Shown here one piece after another: positions 59,362 to 64,000 of a stretch of 64,000 nt of DNA (positions are counted from its first letter, which is position 1; each line of letters starts with the position of its first letter). The DNA comes from Zingiber officinale (Eukaryota; Streptophyta; Magnoliopsida; Zingiberales; Zingiberaceae). The notes under the pieces were generated by a model. The model worked only from the letters and a program-made list of their open reading frames with translations. It made no database searches and had not been told where the DNA came from. The position numbers and the translations under genes are program-made. The stretch covers positions 21,695,558 to 21,759,557 of the forward strand of contig NC_055990.1 of the NCBI RefSeq assembly GCF_018446385.1. The letters are read 5' to 3'.

Positions 59362-59467
59362 TGTTTTAAGAATTAAGTTTTATAAATCTTCACTGTGCAC
59401 ATGCTCTTCCGCCGTCGCACAAGCACAAGGCTCAAGTTCTTGGAGGGGCCCATAACTTTTAAATGAT

Positions 59468-59499
<32 letters not shown>

Positions 59500-60307
59500 T
59501 GATCCGGAGGTAAGAACAGGGGACCATCGTTCTGGGGAGTCAACGCCACGTGGAAGTCAAAGGGCCGGGTGGCCGACCGGATAGGGGTTGGTTGAACGCC
59601 CGACCGGCTGACCGGGCTCTAATTGAAGGCGCCCCAGCAGGAAGCTGGGCCCCGGCGCTCATGGTACAAGATCGTAGGGCCGAGCGGAGGGCACGCTCGG
59701 CCGAAACATGAGGTAGCATACTGCTAACAGTCTCCACAAAACACATCACCGAGAATCTTAGTAGATCACTATGTGTGCCCGACCGGACGTAAGGCAGAGG
59801 CTAGCCGGCCGGACGCCCGGTGGAGGGCCGGCCGGACACCCGGCCGGAAGCAAAGGGGAAAAGGACAAAGGACATCTTTTTATGACAGTGGGTATGTTCC
59901 ACGTTTAGGCCATACTCCAAATCTTACGACAGAGGGTTCCGCTGTCCCATCGAAGACATGCTTGGACTGTAGCAGTATGGGGTCAGGTAAGCTCACTGAC
60001 AGGCCCTTACTGGGGTATGGGCTAAGGACACGTGTACACCTCGGTACGTGTGCACCCGCTTCCCTCCAGCCCTATATAAAGGCCCTCATCCATCGCCGGA
60101 GGTATGCGTTCTACAACTTTGGGAGCCACTTTCTTGTTGAGCTTTGCCTGACTTGAGCGTCGGAGGGTCGTCGCCGGGAACCCCTTCCCGGCACGACTTC
60201 TGTGCAGGTTCACCGGAGGTCCGGGCGGACAGTCAGCCGATCTACGTCAGCCGCTTGGAGAGCGCCAAGTGCCCAGCGTCCGTTGATTCAACTTTCGGAC
60301 AGGATCA
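59500..60307 (+). repeat. 5' LTR of the right Gypsy element (808 bp)
   Basis: The termini TGATCC and GGATCA are perfect inverted repeats. The TATA box TATATAA is at 60073-60079. The segment after it shares ACTTGAGCGTCGGAGGGTC with the LTR at 16026-16873. Confidence 0.85.
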
Positions 60308-60310
60308 ATT

Positions 60311-60328
60311 TGGCGTCGTCTGTGGGAA
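60311..60328 (+). other. Primer-binding site of the Gypsy element
   Basis: TGGCGTCGTCTGTGGGAA lies three bases after the LTR end. TGGCGCCGTCTGTGGGA-like sites are common in plant Tat-type elements. The tRNA used is not assigned here. Confidence 0.75.
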
Positions 60329-60352
60329 CGCTCCTGCATCCGAGCGGAAGCA

Positions 60353-63300
60353 ATGGACGAAGCTGGACGACAACACACGGTGACACTTTCCACGGAGGAA
60401 CTCGACGCTCTAATCGAGTTGAGGGCCGCTAAGCTTGTGGAGCAAAAATAGAAAGCACCAGCCGAGCGACCGGAGCAGCAAGCAACGTCAGCGTTTGGTG
60501 GCCGAGCGGAAGCACCACAGGCCACCGTTGCATTCCATCGGGCCCTATTCCGCACCCCTGAAGCCGCAGCAACTAATCGAGATCGGGGATCTTCTTCGGA
60601 TGAAATGCCTAGACGAGACGAAAGAAAAGGGAAAGCCCCCCGAGCGGACGCATCGCCCGAGCGGATTAATCGTCAATTTTCAGAGGCTATTCTACGAGAC
60701 CCTCTGCCCAAGCACTACGTGCCTCCGACGATCGGCGAGTACAATGGAACCAGCGACCCGGACGATCATTTGGGTAAATTTGACAACACTGCAACCCTAC
60801 ATCAATACACAGATGGGGTGAAGTGCCGAGTTTTCCTCACCACCCTCTCCGGATCGGCTCAACGGTGGTTTCGGAGGTTGCTGGACGAGTCTATCACAAG
60901 CTTCAAAGACTTCCGTACGGCCTTCCTCCACCACTTTGCAAGCAGTCGGCGCTATCAAAAAACCAGTGTTAGTATGTTTGTCATCAAACAGGAAGCCCGC
61001 GAATCGCTCCGAGCCTACATCCAGCGGTTCAACAGAGTGACCATGGACATTCCAACGGCCACCTCGGAGACCATGATGAATGCCTTCACACAAGGCCTCG
61101 TGGATGGGGACTTCTTCCGATCACTCATTCGGAAGCCGCCCCGAGACTACGACCACATGCTACACCGGGCCAACGAATACATCAACGTGGAGGAAGCGCA
61201 AGCGGCCCGGAAAAAAGAAACTCCGGCCGAGCGGGCTCCTCATGCCGAACGGAAGCCTCAAGCGGCTCATCAGCCACCCAGAGGACCAAGGGCCGAAGCA
61301 ATCCGCTCCCCCCATGCTAGGCCCCACGTGCAAGAGGTAGCTGCCGCACGACCCAAGCCAAAGAAGAGATGGACCCCAATGTTCTGCTCCTTCCACCGGA
61401 CAGACACGCACAACACAAGGGATTGTCGGAGTCTCCCCTTGATCGCTCATCCCGTTCCCCGGAGTGGCGGTCGTCGATCGCCATCATCCGACAGGCGATA
61501 GAGAACTCATGAAGCCGATCGGACGATAGCTGACAGGCGACAACAGCAGACTCCCGAGCCGCATCGCTCTCCGAGGCGGGAGAATCTCCGGATGTCCAGG
61601 GAACGTCCCCGACCGTCCGCTCGGGAAGAAGAAAATAGGAGCAATACTTCCTGAGGCGAGATCAACATCATAGTTGGTGGGCCGACAGGAGGAGACTCCA
61701 ACCGAGCAAGGAAGGCGAGCGTCCGGCAACTACAGATCCATGCAGTCGGCTGCAGCCAAGAGCGGGCGAGTGGACCCGAAATCAGTTTCGGGCCCAGGGA
61801 CTTGGAAGGAGTTGAAGTACCCCACGACGACGCTCTGCTCATCAATGCGGTAATAGCCAACTATACTATTCACCACGTTTTTATTGACACAGGGAGCTCG
61901 GTCAACATCATATTCAAAAAGGCGTTCGATCAACTGCAAATTGATCGAGCCGAGCTGCTGCCCATGACAACCCCCCTTTACGGATTTATGGGCAACGAAG
62001 TTCAGCCGGTCGGACAAATCCGGCTAGCCATCTCTCTGGGAGAAGAGCCGCTCAGGAGGACGCGGACAGCAAATTTCGTGGTGGTCGACTCCCCCTCATC
62101 ATACAACGTCATTTTGGGACGACCGGCGCTCAGCGAGTTCCGAGCGGCCGTCTCCACCTTCCACCAGAAGATCAAGTTCCCCGTCGAGGACAAAGTGGGA
62201 GAAGTACGGGGAGATCAACTAGCAGCTCGGCGATGCTACGTCGAGATGGTTCGAGCAGAAGCCAATTCCGCTCGGAAGTCGCCACGGATCGAGGTGAACG
62301 CTATAACTGAAAAACCTCCCTCTCTAGTTTATGAAGAAAAAGAGGAAGTGCAGATTCACCCGACCCGAGCGGAGGCTACAACTTTCATTGCGTCTGACCT
62401 GGAGGAAGGCCAGAAACAGGAAGTGATCAAATGCCTCCAGAGAAACTATGATGTCTTCGTCTGGTCAATGCACGAGCTGCCCGGAATTTCACCAAGCATA
62501 GCGCAGCACGAGCTACATGTCCGACCGGACGCTCGGCCGGTGAAGCAGAGAAAAAGGGATTTCAGCGCTGAACAGAATGTCATCATCCGGGCGGAGGTTG
62601 AGAAGCTTTTGGAGGCCGACCATATACGCGAGGTTCAGTTCCCGAGCTGGCTGGCGAACGTAGTATTAGTCTCCAAGCCGGGCAACAAGTGGAGAGTGTG
62701 CATAGATTTTCGGGATCTCAACAAAGCTTGCCCGAAAGATTTTTATCCTCTGCCGCGGATCGATCAGCTGGTGGACTCCACTGCAGGCTGCGAGCTGATA
62801 TGTATGCTCGACGCTTACCAAGGCTATCATCAGGTGCCGCTCGCCCGTGAAGATCAAGAAAAAGTCAGCTTCGTTACAGCCGACGGCACCTATTGCTATA
62901 ACGTGATGCCGTTCGGATTGAAGAACGCGGGAGCTACCTATCAGCGGCTGATGAACAAAGTGTTCAAGGGGCAGATCGGGCGAAATCGGGAAGTATACGT
63001 GGACGACATTCTTATCAAGTCCGTCCGAGCGGCCGATCTCTTCAAAGACATGGAGGAAACTTTCCGAACGCTACGGAAATATGGAGTCAAGCTAAACCCC
63101 CAGAAGTGCCTGTTCGGAGCAAAAGGAGGGAGTTTCTTGGGTTACATAGTGACCGAGCGGGGTATCGAAGCAAATCCCAGCAAGGTGAAAGCTCTACAAG
63201 ATATGCCGCCTCCAAGAAATCTGAGGGAAGTGCAGCGTTTGACCGGTCGGATAACTGCTTTGTCCAGATTCATCTCCAAGACAGCCGACCGGAGCCTGCC

Positions 63301-64000
63301 CTTTTTCAAAATACTGCGCAAGGCCACTAAATTTCACTAGGACGAAGAATGCGATCGGGCGTTCGAAGAATTGAAGACATATCTGAATTCTCTGCCTGTA
63401 CTAGCCAAGCCAGCCGTAGGTGAGCCTCTTTGTATCTATTTATCTTCAAATGAGCAAGCAGTCGGCTCGACATTAGTGAGGGCGAGCGGAGAAGAGCCTG
63501 TATATTTTTTGAGCCATATTTTAAAAGATGCTGAATCTCGCTATACTGGGCTTGAGAAGTTAGCCTTCGCGCTGGTCCTCACCGCTCGGCGCCTCCGTCC
63601 CTACTTCCTGGCGCATACCATCATTGTCAAAACTAATAGCCCGCTCGGATGAGTATTATTGAATCCAGAAGCGTCTGGACGGCTTATTAAGTGGACAACG
63701 GAGTTGAGTGAATTCGACATTCAATATCAACCCGGCTCGGCAATCAAAGCGCAGTCCTTAGCGGATTTTGTGACTGAGGTGCAGAATTCAGAGCCGGAAG
63801 CTATGTGGAAAATATTTTTGGACGGATCATCCACTCGGCTCGGAAGCGGGATTGGAGTACTGCTACTCTCTCCCCAAGAAGAAAAGATGCACTTATCCGT
63901 CCGGCTGGATTACAGAGCTACAAACAACGAAGTTGAGTATGAAGCCCTCATAGCCGGCTTGCAGGCAGCTCGGCATGTGGGAGCCGAACGGGTGACTATA
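60353..64000 (+). pseudogene. Gypsy gag-pol polyprotein (partial), nonsense-interrupted
   Basis: From MDEAGRQHTVTLSTEELDAL, a single frame. Gag has PPTIGEYNGTSDPDDHLGKF, WFRRLLDESITSFKDF and YIQRFNRV, then a zinc-binding motif CSFHRTDTHNTRDC. The protease has HHVFIDTGSSVNI. RT begins EKLLEADHIREVQFPSWLAN and has DLNKACPKDFYPLP, MPFGLKNAGATYQ and YVDDILIKS, with the catalytic box intact. RNase H follows (LSSNEQAVGSTLVR), then a second RNase H-like region. Stops are at about 60449, 61499, 61650, 63338 and 63650. The 63338 stop (after KFH) stands where Trp is expected. Integrase would lie right of the window. Confidence 0.92.

Larger units (their letters stand above)
59500..64000 (+). mobile_element. 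Tat-like Ty3/Gypsy element, 3' part beyond right edge
   Basis: 5' LTR 59500-60307, PBS at 60311, one continuous gag-pol frame from 60353 to the window end with five stops. Order: gag, protease, RT, RNase H, then a second RNase H-like domain (FLDGSSTRLGSGIGVLL). RT before integrase and the double RNase H fit the Tat group. It has inserted into an AT tract, so the target duplication would be TATAT, but the other end is not in the window. Confidence 0.9.

Noticed and set aside
59264..59455. Open frame with a repeated Tyr-Ile stretch
   Set aside because: It is a translation of the TA microsatellite.
1..64000. CRISPR arrays, operons, riboswitches or prokaryotic defence systems
   Set aside because: The window is plant nuclear DNA. 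No regularly spaced direct repeats with unique spacers, and no bacterial-type gene clusters.
1..64000. tRNA and rRNA genes
   Set aside because: Looking for A/B-box words (such as GGTTCGAATCC) and rRNA-like blocks on both strands gave only isolated partial matches that do not fold as tRNAs.

Overview
This is a plant nuclear genomic window. The protein-coding genes are split by GT-AG introns, and about half of the sequence is LTR retrotransposons and other transposon debris. Gene structures and the Ty3/Gypsy sequence flavour (very frequent CCGAGCGG-type words) fit a monocot, and a ginger-order plant is my guess, but I cannot prove the species from sequence alone.

Layout. 1-6687: minus-strand Ty1/Copia element, cut by the left edge, with a 2.45-kb LTR. 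7040-8040: about 1-kb terminal-inverted-repeat element with a 9-bp direct repeat at its ends. 8453-9453: reticulon-like gene (5 exons, 216 aa). 9804-13457: DNAJC8-type J-domain gene (9 exons, 244 aa). 14049-14490 and 22605-23040: two minus-strand pieces of an oxysterol-binding-protein-related (ORP) pseudogene. Between them lies a 5' truncated Tat-type Ty3/Gypsy element (about 16026-21700, minus) that carries an extra gene on the opposite strand. 24597-30704: MEKK1-type MAPKKK gene (8 exons, 676 aa) with an internal 79-residue duplication. 31852-40149: a small foldback MITE split by a complete Copia element (321-bp LTRs, CGAAC target duplication) that has an extra open frame before gag. 40768-53111: uroporphyrinogen-III synthase (10 exons, 294 aa). 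Its first intron holds another complete Copia element (41172-46017, minus, AGTAG duplication). 53470-54739: broken PPR gene. 55783-58935: a second copy of a repeat also found at about 15060-15900, here interrupted by a PIF/Harbinger-type insertion (TTA duplication) with a decayed ORF1. 59500-64000: LTR, gag, protease, RT and RNase H of a plus-strand Tat-like Gypsy element, cut by the right edge.

The four intact host genes (ER shaping, splicing-associated J protein, MAPK signalling, tetrapyrrole synthesis) look unrelated in function. Exon joins were derived by keeping the reading frame across GT-AG sites and by matching remembered family motifs. No database search was possible. The most unusual items are the tail-anchored-looking ORF upstream of gag in the 32-40 kb Copia element, the antisense spliced gene plus tandem array in the Tat element, the split ORP pseudogene, and UROS exon 1 isolated between two young Copia insertions.
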